Assembly: GCA_039683515.1 (NCBI GenBank)
Contig: JBDKRG010000004.1
Coordinates: 62,001-126,000, forward strand
Source of the DNA: JAJFUE01 sp039683515
Lineage (GTDB): Bacteria; Sumerlaeota; Sumerlaeia; MVZB01
Length of the DNA stretch: 64,000 bases
Direction of reading: 5' to 3'
Positions 45,883 to 54,836 of the stretch are shown one piece after another. The first letter of the stretch is position 1. Every line of letters begins with the position of its first letter. A program made the translations under genes and the position numbers. The notes beneath the pieces were generated by a model that saw only the letters and a list, made by a program, of their open reading frames with translations, was not told where the DNA came from and ran no database searches.

Positions 45883-47241
45883 ATGGGTTCACTCCAGTTT
45901 TACAGCACCAATGGCAAGGCGCCGATGGTCAACCTCAAGGGAGCGCTGCTGGCCGGGCAGGCGCCCGACCGCGGCCTCTACATGCCGGAGCGGATCCCGA
46001 CGCTGGATGCGGGGACGATCGCGTCGTTCGCGAAGCGGCCCTATCCCGAGATCGCCGAGGAAATCCTGTGGCGCTACGCCGAGGGGGTGATCGACCGGCC
46101 GGCGCTCGGCGAGCTCTGCCGCGACGCCTACAACTACGACGTGCCGCTCGAGAAAGTCTATGACCGCGTTCACGTCATGCGGCTCGACCGCGGGCCGACC
46201 GCGTCGTTCAAGGATTTCGCGGCGCGGATGATGGCGCGGCTGCTCGGGCGGTTCGTGCGCGAGGACGGCCGCGAGCTGCTGATCCTGACCGCCACGAGCG
46301 GCGACACCGGCTCGGCCGTGGCCAGCGCCTTCCACGGCGTCCCGGGGATCAAGGTCCTGGTCCTGTTCCCGATCAACGAGGTCAGCGACCGCCAGCGCAA
46401 GCAGATGACGACGCTGTCGGGCAACATCCGCACGATCGCCATCGACGGCAAGTTCGACGACGCGCAGGCGATGGTCAAGCGCGCGTTCAGCGACGAGGAC
46501 CTTGCGGCGCTGCCGCTGTCGTCGGCCAACTCGATCAACATCGGGCGGCTCCTGCCGCAGTCGGTCTACTACTTTTACGCCGCGTCGCGGATCGCCGAGG
46601 CCGGCGAGCCGGTCGTGATCTCCGTGCCGTCGGGCAACTTCGGCGACATGATGGGCTGCGTGCTGGCCCGCCAGATGGGCCTCGCGGTCAAGAAGCTCGT
46701 CGTGCCGGTCAACGAAAACGACGAGTTCCCGAAGTTCCTCGCCACCGGCAAATACGAGAAGGTCGAGCCGAGCCGGGCGTGCATTTCCAACGCCATGAAC
46801 GTCGGCCACCCAAGCAACCTCGCGCGGCTCGTCGACGTCTACGGCGGCTGGCTCGACGAGACCGGCTGCCTGCACAAGGCGCCCGATTTTGACGCCATGC
46901 GGCGCGACCTGTTCTCGACGTCCGTGACCGACCAGGAAACCCGCGACGCCATCAAGAAGGCGTGGGAAGACTACAAGCTGCTCCTCGAGCCGCACGGCGC
47001 GGTCGGCTGGAAGGGATTCCTCGACTACATCGCGGCCGAGCCGCTGAACGGCTCGCCGGCGTTCACGGTCGAGACGGCGCACCCGGCCAAGTTCCCCGAC
47101 GAGATCGAGCGGACGACGGGCGTGCACCCCGAACTGCCGCCGGCGCTCGCCGGCCTCGACGCGCTGAAGGAAAACTACGATTCGATGCCGGCCGAATACG
47201 GCGCGTTCAAGGAATATTTGCAGAGCAAATATATGAAGTGA
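45883..47241 (+). CDS. thrC: Threonine synthase
   Basis: PLP enzyme making threonine from O-phosphohomoserine. It is 452 aa, of the short ThrC class. Motifs: N-terminal FYSTNGKAPMVNLKGALLAG, PLP-lysine K110 in GPTASFKDFAARM, LTATSGDTGSAVASAF (phosphate loop), SANSINIGRLLPQSVYYF, VPSGNFGDMMGCVLARQMG and NAMNVGHPSNLARL. The start ATG 45883 is preceded by GGAAGGG. It is divergent from the YfhO-like gene, with about 160 bases for both promoters. No other threonine genes are near. Confidence 0.95.
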   Translation: MGSLQFYSTNGKAPMVNLKGALLAGQAPDRGLYMPERIPTLDAGTIASFAKRPYPEIAEEILWRYAEGVIDRPALGELCRDAYNYDVPLEKVYDRVHVMRLDRGPTASFKDFAARMMARLLGRFVREDGRELLILTATSGDTGSAVASAFHGVPGIKVLVLFPINEVSDRQRKQMTTLSGNIRTIAIDGKFDDAQAMVKRAFSDEDLAALPLSSANSINIGRLLPQSVYYFYAASRIAEAGEPVVISVPSGNFGDMMGCVLARQMGLAVKKLVVPVNENDEFPKFLATGKYEKVEPSRACISNAMNVGHPSNLARLVDVYGGWLDETGCLHKAPDFDAMRRDLFSTSVTDQETRDAIKKAWEDYKLLLEPHGAVGWKGFLDYIAAEPLNGSPAFTVETAHPAKFPDEIERTTGVHPELPPALAGLDALKENYDSMPAEYGAFKEYLQSKYMK

Positions 47242-47334
47242 TCCGGAAAACGCCGGGACTTTGTCGCAGAGGCGCAGAGATCGGCAGAGAGCGCGGAGAA
47301 GACAAAAGAATTTCAAAATTCGAATTGAATTCGA

Positions 47335-47420
47335 ACACGAAATTCACGAAAGAAGAGCACGAATTCTCACGAAATGGTCTTTTCGTGAGAATTCGTGAAA
47401 CTTTTCGTGCGTTTCGTGTT
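47335..47420. repeat. CACGAAA repeat with 17-bp hairpin
   Basis: A perfect stem CACGAATTCTCACGAAA (47358-47374) and TTTCGTGAGAATTCGTG (47381-47397), with a six-base loop, embedded in further ACGAAATTCACGAAAG words on either side. It lies between the convergent thrC and acpS genes and could act as a terminator for both, though it has no T tract. Confidence 0.8.
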
Positions 47421-47431
47421 TGAATTTCTGT

Positions 47432-47812
47432 CTATGATTCGATGATAACCATCGCGGCGGCGGCGTCGCGGGCGTGGGTGAGGCTGACGTGGGCCGAGCG
47501 CATGCCGAGCTCGCGGGCGCGGTCGGCGGCGCGGTTGTGGAAGAAAATCAGTGGGCGCTCGCCGGGCTCGCGCACGACTTCAATGTCCTTCCATAAAATC
47601 CCGCGGGCGATGCCCGTGCCGAGCGCCTTGGACGCGGCTTCCTTCGCGGCGTAGCGGGCCGCCAGCCGCGGCACCGGGTCGCGGTGCAGGCGGCTGAACC
47701 GAATCTCTTCCTCGGTAAAACATCGATTCAGAAACCGGTCGCCGTGGCGCTCCAGGGCCGCACGGATGCGGGCCAGTTCGGTCAGATCGTAGCCGATGCC
47801 GATGATGGGCAT
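47432..47812 (-). CDS. acpS: Holo-[acyl-carrier-protein] synthase
   Basis: Transfers 4'-phosphopantetheine from CoA to acyl carrier protein, required for fatty-acid synthesis. It is 126 aa from ATG 47812 (MPIIGIGYDLTELARI); the frame opens earlier without family character. Metal and substrate residues: Asp9 in GIGYDL and Glu in the motif AARYAAKEAASKALGTG, with the C-terminal SLTHARDAAAAMV. It is shorter than class II (Sfp) enzymes, fitting AcpS. It is transcribed towards thrC. Confidence 0.94.
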   Translation of the reverse strand: MPIIGIGYDLTELARIRAALERHGDRFLNRCFTEEEIRFSRLHRDPVPRLAARYAAKEAASKALGTGIARGILWKDIEVVREPGERPLIFFHNRAADRARELGMRSAHVSLTHARDAAAAMVIIES

Positions 47813-47980
47813 GTTGGGTGGCCGTGCGGGGGGATGGGTCTTATGGGTCCGAGACATATGGGACCTATGGCATTTTGTTTGATCGCGGGCCGGCGATGCA
47901 ATAGTTTAGAGAGGTTCACAAAGGTTTTGCGGCAATAAAACACGTTTCCATGGATATCACGGGTGTGTTGGTGGTTTGTT

Positions 47981-48006
47981 CGATTACGATTACGACGCAC
48001 GAACGG
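47981..48006. repeat. Inverted AATCG/GTGCGTC repeat
   Basis: TTCGATTACGATTACGACGC and ACGAACGG, the reverse-complement form of the repeat at 38854-38887, here in front of the gene at 48041. Confidence 0.7.
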
Positions 48007-48040
48007 ATAACTTTCGGCAAGTGCTCTGAGGGATGCGCGA

Positions 48041-48853
48041 ATGGGTGCGGAAATCAAACGGGCGGTCAGGGTCGGCCTTAAAAGCGCCGTCATCACCCTG
48101 CCGCTGGGCGCGCTGACGGCGCTTGCGATCATTTTCTTCCCCCACGCGGTGCAGTGGGTTGTGTGGGGGATCAAGTGGATCGCGATCGTGTTCGGAGCCT
48201 TTTTCGTCTTCATGGCTGTAACGATTATCGTGATGTCGGATATCGTGCCGAGGGTGCAGCGTCGAAAATGGCGCGGCAGGGCCGAGCCGGCGAGCGAGGA
48301 TTTCCGGAACTGGCTGATGGCGCAGATCAGGACGCTGAGGTCGCTCGATTTTTTCAAGGCCGACAAGGAACTGAGCGACGAGGCGCTGTTCGAAAAATTG
48401 ATGGCCCGGATCACGGACGAATACGGAGACGAGCTGACCGAGCTGCGCGTGCGGCCGTGCATGGTCGGCGCGCTCGACGAGGAACGCGTCTTGATCCAGG
48501 ACATGGAAGACGACGGCTGTCTGAACGAGGACGGCTGGGTTGAGTTCATTCGGAACTGGGCGCGGATTTCGCGCGGCGCGTTCCGGCCGGAAAACATCGA
48601 GGCCCGACTCGACGCCGACGAGACCCGGGCCGAAGTGCGGTTCGACGCCGGCGGCAGGCGGCACACGCTGGTGTTCAAGGTCGATGGCGACTGGCTCGAT
48701 TTCACGTTCGCCGACAAACTCGATCCATTCGTCGCGGATGCCGGGTTTCGGTACGAAGTCGAGCGAAGCGACCATGGGCAGTGCTCGTTTCTGGTGGTCA
48801 TCAACGACGAGGAGGCGAAGCGGTTGAGAACCGAGGCGGGGTGGAATGTGTGA
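48041..48853 (+). CDS. Hypothetical membrane protein with cytoplasmic domain
   Basis: A 270-aa protein with two adjacent membrane helices (AVITLPLGALTALAIIFF, about 16-33, and WIAIVFGAFFVFMAVTIIV, about 45-64) and a soluble domain of about 200 residues. That domain is acidic and alternates helix and strand; it contains FFKADKELSDEALFEKLMAR and, further on, a probable beta sheet (RHTLVFKVDGDWLDFTFADK). No family is recognised. The ATG follows a GGGATGCGCG leader. It is isolated between the acpS gene and the end of a large kinase gene. Confidence 0.6.
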   Translation: MGAEIKRAVRVGLKSAVITLPLGALTALAIIFFPHAVQWVVWGIKWIAIVFGAFFVFMAVTIIVMSDIVPRVQRRKWRGRAEPASEDFRNWLMAQIRTLRSLDFFKADKELSDEALFEKLMARITDEYGDELTELRVRPCMVGALDEERVLIQDMEDDGCLNEDGWVEFIRNWARISRGAFRPENIEARLDADETRAEVRFDAGGRRHTLVFKVDGDWLDFTFADKLDPFVADAGFRYEVERSDHGQCSFLVVINDEEAKRLRTEAGWNV

Positions 48854-48930
48854 GGGGTCGGAAAGGGACCCAAGGGACCCGAGGAAAAAGAGAAGAAACC
48901 CATCGAATGACGTGGGCGATCTGACAGAAC

Positions 48931-49001
48931 GAGTGAAAGATTTCCGGCAATAAGAATCGCCGGCGAGGGCGCCGGCGCCACATTGCGATGAGCTGTTCGA
49001 T
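48931..49001. repeat. GAGTGAAAG/GCCGGCGCC repeat, copy 2
   Basis: About 71 bases nearly identical to 37868-37938 (GAGTGAAAG, a CAATA word, then ATCGCCGGCGAGGGCGCCGG). It separates the convergent gene at 48041 and the kinase gene. Confidence 0.8.
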
Positions 49002-49015
49002 GGCTGCAAACCGCG

Positions 49016-52000
49016 CTACAGGACGAGGTCTTCCTCTTCCTGTTTCTGCTGGGCGTGCTGGGATTCGTTGTAGATGGGCAGGTGGAGCGAGAACGTCGTG
49101 CCGCTGCCGGGCTCGCTTTCGACGTCGATCCGGCCGTTGTGGCTGGTCAGGATCCCGTAGCTGATCGACAGGCCGAGGCCGGTGCCGCGGCCGACGGGCT
49201 TGGTCGTGAAGAACGGCTCGAAAATCTTGTCGACCGTCTCGGTGCTCATCCCCATGCCGTTGTCGCGGATGCGCAGGCGCAGTTCGTCGGGGCGGACCTG
49301 GTCGACGATGATCTCGAGGCGCTTGTGGTAGTCGCCGCGGCCGTGCGTCGAGCGGATCTCCGACTCGAAGCGGGCGTCCATCGCGTCGCGGGCGTTGGAC
49401 ATCAAATTCAGGATGACCTGCTCGATCTGGAGCGGCTCGCCGTTGATCGGGGGGAGGTGCTCGGGGATGTCCGTGACGACTTCGATGTTGTGGATCCGGA
49501 GCTGCTCGCCGAGCAGGCTGAGGGCGCCCTGGATCGACTGCGCGAGGCTGAACGGGACGAACCGCATCAGGTCCTGGCGGGCGAAGATGCGCATGTGGTT
49601 GATGATGTGCGTGATGCGGTCGATGAGCTCGATGATCTCGCGCTGGGTGCGCTGGACCTGGTCGGTGTCGAACATGCCGTGCTCGAACGTCTTGCAGACG
49701 AGCTGGGCGCGGGTGCGGATGCCGGAGAGCGGCTGGTTGAGCTCGTGCGCGATGCCGGTGGCCATCTCGCCGAGCGTCGCGAGCTTGCTCGACTGGATGA
49801 GCTGCATGTGCTGGTGGTCGAGCTCGCGCGTCTTCTGCTCGACGATCTGCTGGAGGTTCTCGGTGATGAGCTTGAGCATGTCCTCCATTTCTTTTTGCTC
49901 GGTGATGTCGCGCATGATGACGACGTAGGTCAGGTTGTTGGCCGCCGGCTCGGTCAGGCGGTTCATCGTCATGAGCGCGATCATGCGGTGGCCGGTGCGC
50001 GTCAGCATCGGCGTCTCCTGAACGGACACGCCGTGGGCGTCGACGATGCCGATGAGCTCCTCGAGCGAGCCGACCCCCGCCTTCTCGAAGTCGATGAGCG
50101 AGGCGAGCGTTTTCTTGCCGACCATCTCCGACGCCGGGTAGTCGAACAGGAGCTGCGCGCCGCTGTTGAAGTGCAGGAAGACGCCCTTGTCGTCGAGGCC
50201 GACGATGGCGTGCTCGGTCGAGCCCTCCAGGATGCCGTTGAGGAAATTCATCGTCTGCGTGAGCGCGGTCGTGCGCTCCTCGACCATCCGCTCCAGGTTG
50301 TCGGCGTAGTCGCGCAGGCGGGCCTTGAGGGCCTTGTCGCGGGTGATGTCGTTCAGGGCGGCCTTCTCGCCGATGCGCTGGCCGTTGCGGTCGAGCAGGG
50401 CCTGGCTCTTGAGCGAGACGATCATGGGATCGCCGTTCTTCTTGAGGAGGCGCAGCTCGTAATTCTGCTCGGCGCCGGTTTCGATCAGGTCCTGGTGGGC
50501 GTTCTCGAAGAGGGCGTGGTCGGCGGGGTCGAGGATTTCGCGCAGCGGGTGGCCGATCAGGGCCTCGAGCGGGTAGCCCAGCGCGCCGACGGCCGTCTGG
50601 TTGATCTCGAAGATGATCCCGCCCTTGAGCATGCTGATGAAATATGTCGGGGCGTTTTCCCACAGCTCGCGGTAGCGGCGCTCGGCCTCGAGCGAGTTGT
50701 CGTAGTGGAAGCAGTTGGTCATGCCCATCTCGAGCGTCTTGGCGAGGCCGGCGAGCAGCTCGTCGTCGCGCTCCTCGTGCTGGCGCGGGATGAGCAGCAG
50801 CAGCACGGTCGTCGACAGCGTCGGGTTGGAGCGGCCCATCGAGACCGCCGCGAGGTGGCATGGGCCGATGCGGCGGGCCCATTCGGCGATGACCGGGTGC
50901 ATCTCCTCGCCGGCGACCTTGGGGATCGTCGTGACGCTCGTCGAGAGCGCGAGCTGGCCGATGGCGCCCTGGCCGATGATCGGCGGCGCGGACCGGATGA
51001 ATTGCTCGTAGAGATCGCCGGGCATGCCGAATTCGGCCAGGACGTTGAGCTCGTCGAAATTGCGGTTCATCAGCAGGAGCGTGCCGGCCGCGTCCATGCA
51101 GCGGTGGATCAGCTCCAGCGACCGGCCGACGACGTCGTCCAGCTTGAGCGAGGAGCAGCTGATGCGGGCCAGCTCGTAGAGGGTCTTGTACTGGTCCTCG
51201 CTCTGGCGCAGCTGGCGCTCGAGAAGCTTGTGCGGCGAGATGTCCTTGACCACCCCCTGGAAGTGCATCGGGCGGCCGGGGCCGGTCTGCCACTTGATCA
51301 TGTGGATCAGGCCGTAGATCGGGCTCTGGCCGGGGGGGCGCAGCTCGATCTCGAAGTCCTCGATGCGCTCCTCGTCCGACGCCGCGCGCTCGACGAGGCG
51401 CTGGAAGTCGGCGCGGTCGATGCCGAGGGTGTCGAAGATCGACTTGAGCAGGAAGGCGTCCTTGCCCCGGCCGAACATGCGCTCGGCGGTGGCGTTGACG
51501 TCGAGCAGGCAGCCGGAGCGGTCGCACAGGAAGATGAGGTCGGGGACCTCGTCGAACAGGTTGCGGTACTGGGCGAGCGAGCTGCGGAAGGCGTGGTGCA
51601 GGTGGCTGAGCTCCCAGTGGCGCTGGTGGTTCTCGATCGCCATCCGCATGCGGCGCTCGAGGGTCGCCGGCGTGAGCGCGTCGCTGGACATCAGTTCCCA
51701 CGTCGAGGGGAGGTCGGGGACGCGCTCGTAGATGGCCGCCTCCGACTCCGCCCCGAAGATCAGCAGGGCCGGCATCGGGGTCTCGTGCTCGCGCAGGGCG
51801 ACGAGGAGCTTGTCGAAGCCGTCGGGAAGCGGGTCGAGGCCGAGCACGACGAGGTCGAAGACCGAGCTGGCGAGGGCGCGGCGCGCGCCGCGGACGGTGC
51901 GCGGCGACGCGATGCGGCTTTTCGGGAAGACCGACCGGATCACCGGCGAGATCATGCCCGCGGGCGATTTCTCCGACGGCATCAGAAGCACATGCAGCGG

Positions 52001-52114
52001 TATATGGACGAGCTTGCGATATTCTTCGTGATCAACGGCCGGGGCCTGGGAGGCAGGCCCCCCGGCCTGATCGTTGCGGAGGGATTCCATGTTGACGATC
52101 ATCGCCACTTCCAC
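49016..52114 (-). CDS. Multi-domain PAS/GAF histidine kinase
   Basis: A 1032-aa soluble sensor kinase. Order: degenerate receiver-like domain (about 38-165: LHVLLMPSEKSPAG, FDLVVLGLDPLPDG, but lacking the DD pocket), PAS (about 180-300, with FDEVPDLIFLCDRSG), GAF (about 310-450), PAS (about 465-590), coiled coil, a third PAS (about 615-730), a second coil, HisKA H-box GIAHELNQPLSGIRTRAQLV (about 790) and HATPase with NLMSNARDAM, DNGMGMS and GRGTGLGLSIS. No receiver or output domain is attached and no cognate regulator is adjacent, so the target is unknown. The start may be Met1, Met5 or Met9. It lies after three glycosyltransferase genes on the same strand. Confidence 0.92.
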   Translation of the reverse strand: MEVAMIVNMESLRNDQAGGPASQAPAVDHEEYRKLVHIPLHVLLMPSEKSPAGMISPVIRSVFPKSRIASPRTVRGARRALASSVFDLVVLGLDPLPDGFDKLLVALREHETPMPALLIFGAESEAAIYERVPDLPSTWELMSSDALTPATLERRMRMAIENHQRHWELSHLHHAFRSSLAQYRNLFDEVPDLIFLCDRSGCLLDVNATAERMFGRGKDAFLLKSIFDTLGIDRADFQRLVERAASDEERIEDFEIELRPPGQSPIYGLIHMIKWQTGPGRPMHFQGVVKDISPHKLLERQLRQSEDQYKTLYELARISCSSLKLDDVVGRSLELIHRCMDAAGTLLLMNRNFDELNVLAEFGMPGDLYEQFIRSAPPIIGQGAIGQLALSTSVTTIPKVAGEEMHPVIAEWARRIGPCHLAAVSMGRSNPTLSTTVLLLLIPRQHEERDDELLAGLAKTLEMGMTNCFHYDNSLEAERRYRELWENAPTYFISMLKGGIIFEINQTAVGALGYPLEALIGHPLREILDPADHALFENAHQDLIETGAEQNYELRLLKKNGDPMIVSLKSQALLDRNGQRIGEKAALNDITRDKALKARLRDYADNLERMVEERTTALTQTMNFLNGILEGSTEHAIVGLDDKGVFLHFNSGAQLLFDYPASEMVGKKTLASLIDFEKAGVGSLEELIGIVDAHGVSVQETPMLTRTGHRMIALMTMNRLTEPAANNLTYVVIMRDITEQKEMEDMLKLITENLQQIVEQKTRELDHQHMQLIQSSKLATLGEMATGIAHELNQPLSGIRTRAQLVCKTFEHGMFDTDQVQRTQREIIELIDRITHIINHMRIFARQDLMRFVPFSLAQSIQGALSLLGEQLRIHNIEVVTDIPEHLPPINGEPLQIEQVILNLMSNARDAMDARFESEIRSTHGRGDYHKRLEIIVDQVRPDELRLRIRDNGMGMSTETVDKIFEPFFTTKPVGRGTGLGLSISYGILTSHNGRIDVESEPGSGTTFSLHLPIYNESQHAQQKQEEEDLVL

Positions 52115-52263
52115 AGCACAGGCGTTGGTACATATTTAAAGCATTCGCGGGAGAATATGAAAGCCTAAAAAAGACCGAATGCGACGTCGCCGAGGCGCGA
52201 AACGCTCATGAGAAAAACGGGGATGATGGAAAGTATGGGCATCGGGCGAATTGTTTGCAAGCG

Positions 52264-52283
52264 GCCGATCAGGAGATCGGCGT
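52264..52283. repeat. REP palindrome at glycosyltransferase 3' end
   Basis: GCCGATCAGGAGATCGGCGT, matching the reverse complement of the RAYT-2 REP at 30761-30785. The stop codon of the glycosyltransferase (52269-52271) lies within it. Confidence 0.8.
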
Positions 52284-53456
52284 CGCCGGGGGGGCGAGCA
52301 GCGACTCGTAGAGCGCGCGGTGGCGGGCGACGACCGCGTCGAGCGTATAGGCGCCCATGAACAGCTCGCGGCCGCGCGCCCCTTTGTCGGCCGTGGCGGC
52401 CCGGTCGGAGGCGGCTTCGCCGAGCTGGCCGGCGAGGGTTTCCCAGTCGCCGGGGGGGTGCAGCCAGCCGTTGCGGCCGGCGTCGATCAGCTCGCGATTG
52501 CCCTGGATGGCCGACACCGCCAGGGCAAGCGCGTGGTTCATGGCCTCGAGCAGGACGAGCGGCAGGCCCTCGCCGAACAGCGAGGGGAGCGCGAACACGT
52601 CGGCGCCCGCGGCGAGCGTCCACGGGTCGGCCATGAAGCCCGTGAACCGGACGCGGGAATCGACGCCGAGCCGCTTCGACAGCCCGCGGAGGCTGTCGAG
52701 GTACCCGGCCCCCTCCGTGAATTCGTCGTCGCCGATCATGAGCAGCACCGCGTCGGCTTTGAGCTGCGCGAAGGCCTTGAGGAGCGTCTCGGGGCCCTTG
52801 CGCGGGCGCATCTGGGCGATCATCGCGATCGCGAAAGCGTCCGGGTTTAGATTCTGCTGGGTCAAGTATTGGTTTAAGGCCGCGCGGCGCCGAGGCTGCC
52901 GGAGGCTTTCCTCCGCGACCGGCTCGATGCCGTTGGGGATCCAGTGGAGCCTCGATGGCGGGACGCGCTCGTCGCGGGCGAGGCGGTCGGTTTCCTCGCG
53001 GCTGACCGGGCAGATCGCGTCCGTCCACGGGCGGCCGAGCCGCTCGACCGTGGCGCGCAGCGGGTGCGTTTTCACGGCGCGGTTTTCGTCGAGGGCGATC
53101 GGCGACTGGATCGTCGTGATATTGGGGATATGCAGATAGCGCGAAAGCATGCGCGCGATCAGGTGCGTGCGGCTCGTGTGCGCCTGAAGGAGCTGGATGC
53201 CGTCGGCGCGGGCGGCGCGGGCCATCGCCGGCAGAAACCGCAGGTCGAACCGGCCGGAGGAGGCAAAAACGCGCAGCGGGACGCCGGCGGCCCGCAGGAA
53301 CTCCGCGAGCCGGCCTTCGCTCAGGCAATAGACGCGGGCGTCGATATGGGCGCGCGGAGAAGCCTCGGCAAGGCGGCGGACCATTTGCTCGGCGCCGCCG
53401 AAATGGCGGCCGTCGAGGACGTGGGCGACGCGGATCGTGGGGGCGGAGGCGGTCAT
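52269..53456 (-). CDS. GT4-family glycosyltransferase
   Basis: Predicted cytoplasmic retaining transferase, 395 aa from ATG 53456 (MTASAPTIRVAHVLDGRHFGG). GT-B fold: the N-terminal nucleotide-free domain with GGAEQMVRRLAEA, then the donor domain with PNGIEPV, MIAQMRPRKGPETLLKAFA, MIGDDEF, LGVDSRVRFTGF and the donor-binding Glu motif LPSLFGEGLPLVLLEAM. The open frame above the ATG is repeat. The last four residues are encoded by a REP palindrome. It likely builds cell-surface glycan with the two upstream transferases. Confidence 0.9.
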   Translation of the reverse strand: MTASAPTIRVAHVLDGRHFGGAEQMVRRLAEASPRAHIDARVYCLSEGRLAEFLRAAGVPLRVFASSGRFDLRFLPAMARAARADGIQLLQAHTSRTHLIARMLSRYLHIPNITTIQSPIALDENRAVKTHPLRATVERLGRPWTDAICPVSREETDRLARDERVPPSRLHWIPNGIEPVAEESLRQPRRRAALNQYLTQQNLNPDAFAIAMIAQMRPRKGPETLLKAFAQLKADAVLLMIGDDEFTEGAGYLDSLRGLSKRLGVDSRVRFTGFMADPWTLAAGADVFALPSLFGEGLPLVLLEAMNHALALAVSAIQGNRELIDAGRNGWLHPPGDWETLAGQLGEAASDRAATADKGARGRELFMGAYTLDAVVARHRALYESLLAPPATPIS

Positions 53457-53545
53457 CGCCAAAAATTGAAACACGAAGCGGCGGGTAGAATCAATACGCC
53501 AAACGGAGAGGGGGAGCCTCCTCGATCCTTCATCAAATTCGAATA

Positions 53546-53673
53546 TTGAACCACGGAGACACGGAGGCACGGAGATGATTTAAAAATAAGAGATGTCACC
53601 TTGGCTCATCGCACCACAAGTCCGATACCGAAAAAATCCGGTTTCTCCGTGCCTCCGTGTCTCCGTGGTTCAA
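53546..53673. repeat. 30-bp inverted repeat between glycosyltransferases
   Basis: Arms 53546-53575 (TTGAACCACGGAGACACGGA and on) and 53644-53673 are exact reverse complements. The word CCGTGTCTTCCGTG of the arms also occurs at 17590-17612. They split an apparent operon of three transferases. Confidence 0.85.
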
Positions 53674-53744
53674 TGAATGAAGAATCAAGGGCGAGCCTTG
53701 CGCGGGAGAAAATCAGGCAGGCCATGCGCGGGGATGACCGCGAG

Positions 53745-54836
53745 TCACTTCAAATCGATTTCCATCTCGTCGAGCATCGCGGACCAGCTTCGGCCGGCGG
53801 CGTAGGCTTGGCCGGCGCGGGCTTTTTCGAGCGCGGCGACGGGGGCGGAGGCGAGGCGCGAGGATGCTTCGCGCCAGTCGGCGGCCGTGTCGGCCAGCTC
53901 GACGTACCGGCCGAGGAACCGGACGATGTCGGGCAGGGGAGTGGAGAGAACCGGTTTGCCGCCGGCCAGGTATTCGAGCGCCTTGACCGGATACAGGAAC
54001 CGGTGCGGGCCGGTCGTGTCGTAGGGAATGAGGGCCAGATCGAATCGGGCCAGGTACGAGGGGAGCGCGACGTAGGGGCGCGGGCCGATGTATTTGAGGC
54101 GGTCGGTGCGCGGCAGCGGGGCGCAGCGGGTCGTCATCGGCCCGATCAGCAGGACCCGCCACGGGCCGCCGTCGAGAAGGGCCTCGACGCGGGTCACGTC
54201 GAACCGCTCGTTCAGGACGCCGAAATAGCCGGCGAGCGGGCCGCCGCCGGGGGGGAGGTCGCGCTCGACGTCGGCGGCGCAGGCCGGATTGGGCGCCGCA
54301 AACAGTTCGGCGTCGACGCCGCACGGGATGAACCGGACGCTGGCGTGGCGCCCCGCGAGCCGGTCGGCGAGCGAGCCGGTGCCGGTCCAGACGCGGTCGG
54401 CGGCGGCCAGGGCGTCGGCTTCGAGCCCGGCCGAGCGCAGCGGGTCGGCGGTCTGCGCGCCGAGGTCGTCCATATAATCCAGGATGCGCCGGCGCGCCGG
54501 GATCCGCGCGGCGAGCCCGCCCCAGCGCGGGTCGTTGAAGATCACGACGTCCCACGGCGCGGCCGAAAGCCGTCTGGCGCGGGCGAGCATGAGCTTCGCA
54601 TTGATGTCGGCGACGAGTCCGAGCCGGCTGCCGCCGGGGAGGGCGGCGGGCTCGACGACGCGCAGGTTGGCGGGCAGTTCCACGCCGCTTTCGACCCCCT
54701 TGGCGCGGCGGTGCACGTAGCCCGGCGATAGATACGTCACGTCCCAGCCGCGGCGGGCAAGGCCGAGCGCGAGGTGCTGCGGGCGCTGGAACGCGCCGGA
54801 CCACTCGACGAACGAGATGATTAAAGCCGAAGCCAT
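53745..54836 (-). CDS. Glycosyltransferase, TuaH-like
   Basis: A 363-aa GT-B protein. The N-terminal motif EWSGAFQRPQHLALGLARRG is characteristic of TuaH-like transferases. The donor domain has RFIPCGVDAELF, YFGVLNERFDV, LIGPM, LPSYLARFDLALIPY and LYPVKALEYLAGGKPVLSTP. Catalytic acid or base residues are not confidently assigned. The ATG at 54836 overlaps the end of the upstream transferase by 16 bases, so the pair is coupled. It may act on the same surface polysaccharide. Confidence 0.85.
   Translation of the reverse strand: MASALIISFVEWSGAFQRPQHLALGLARRGWDVTYLSPGYVHRRAKGVESGVELPANLRVVEPAALPGGSRLGLVADINAKLMLARARRLSAAPWDVVIFNDPRWGGLAARIPARRRILDYMDDLGAQTADPLRSAGLEADALAAADRVWTGTGSLADRLAGRHASVRFIPCGVDAELFAAPNPACAADVERDLPPGGGPLAGYFGVLNERFDVTRVEALLDGGPWRVLLIGPMTTRCAPLPRTDRLKYIGPRPYVALPSYLARFDLALIPYDTTGPHRFLYPVKALEYLAGGKPVLSTPLPDIVRFLGRYVELADTAADWREASSRLASAPVAALEKARAGQAYAAGRSWSAMLDEMEIDLK

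Noticed and set aside
49055..52168. 1037-codon open frame antisense to the PAS/GAF histidine kinase
   Set aside because: Mirror of the kinase gene; the kinase frame shows all domain motifs and this one shows none.
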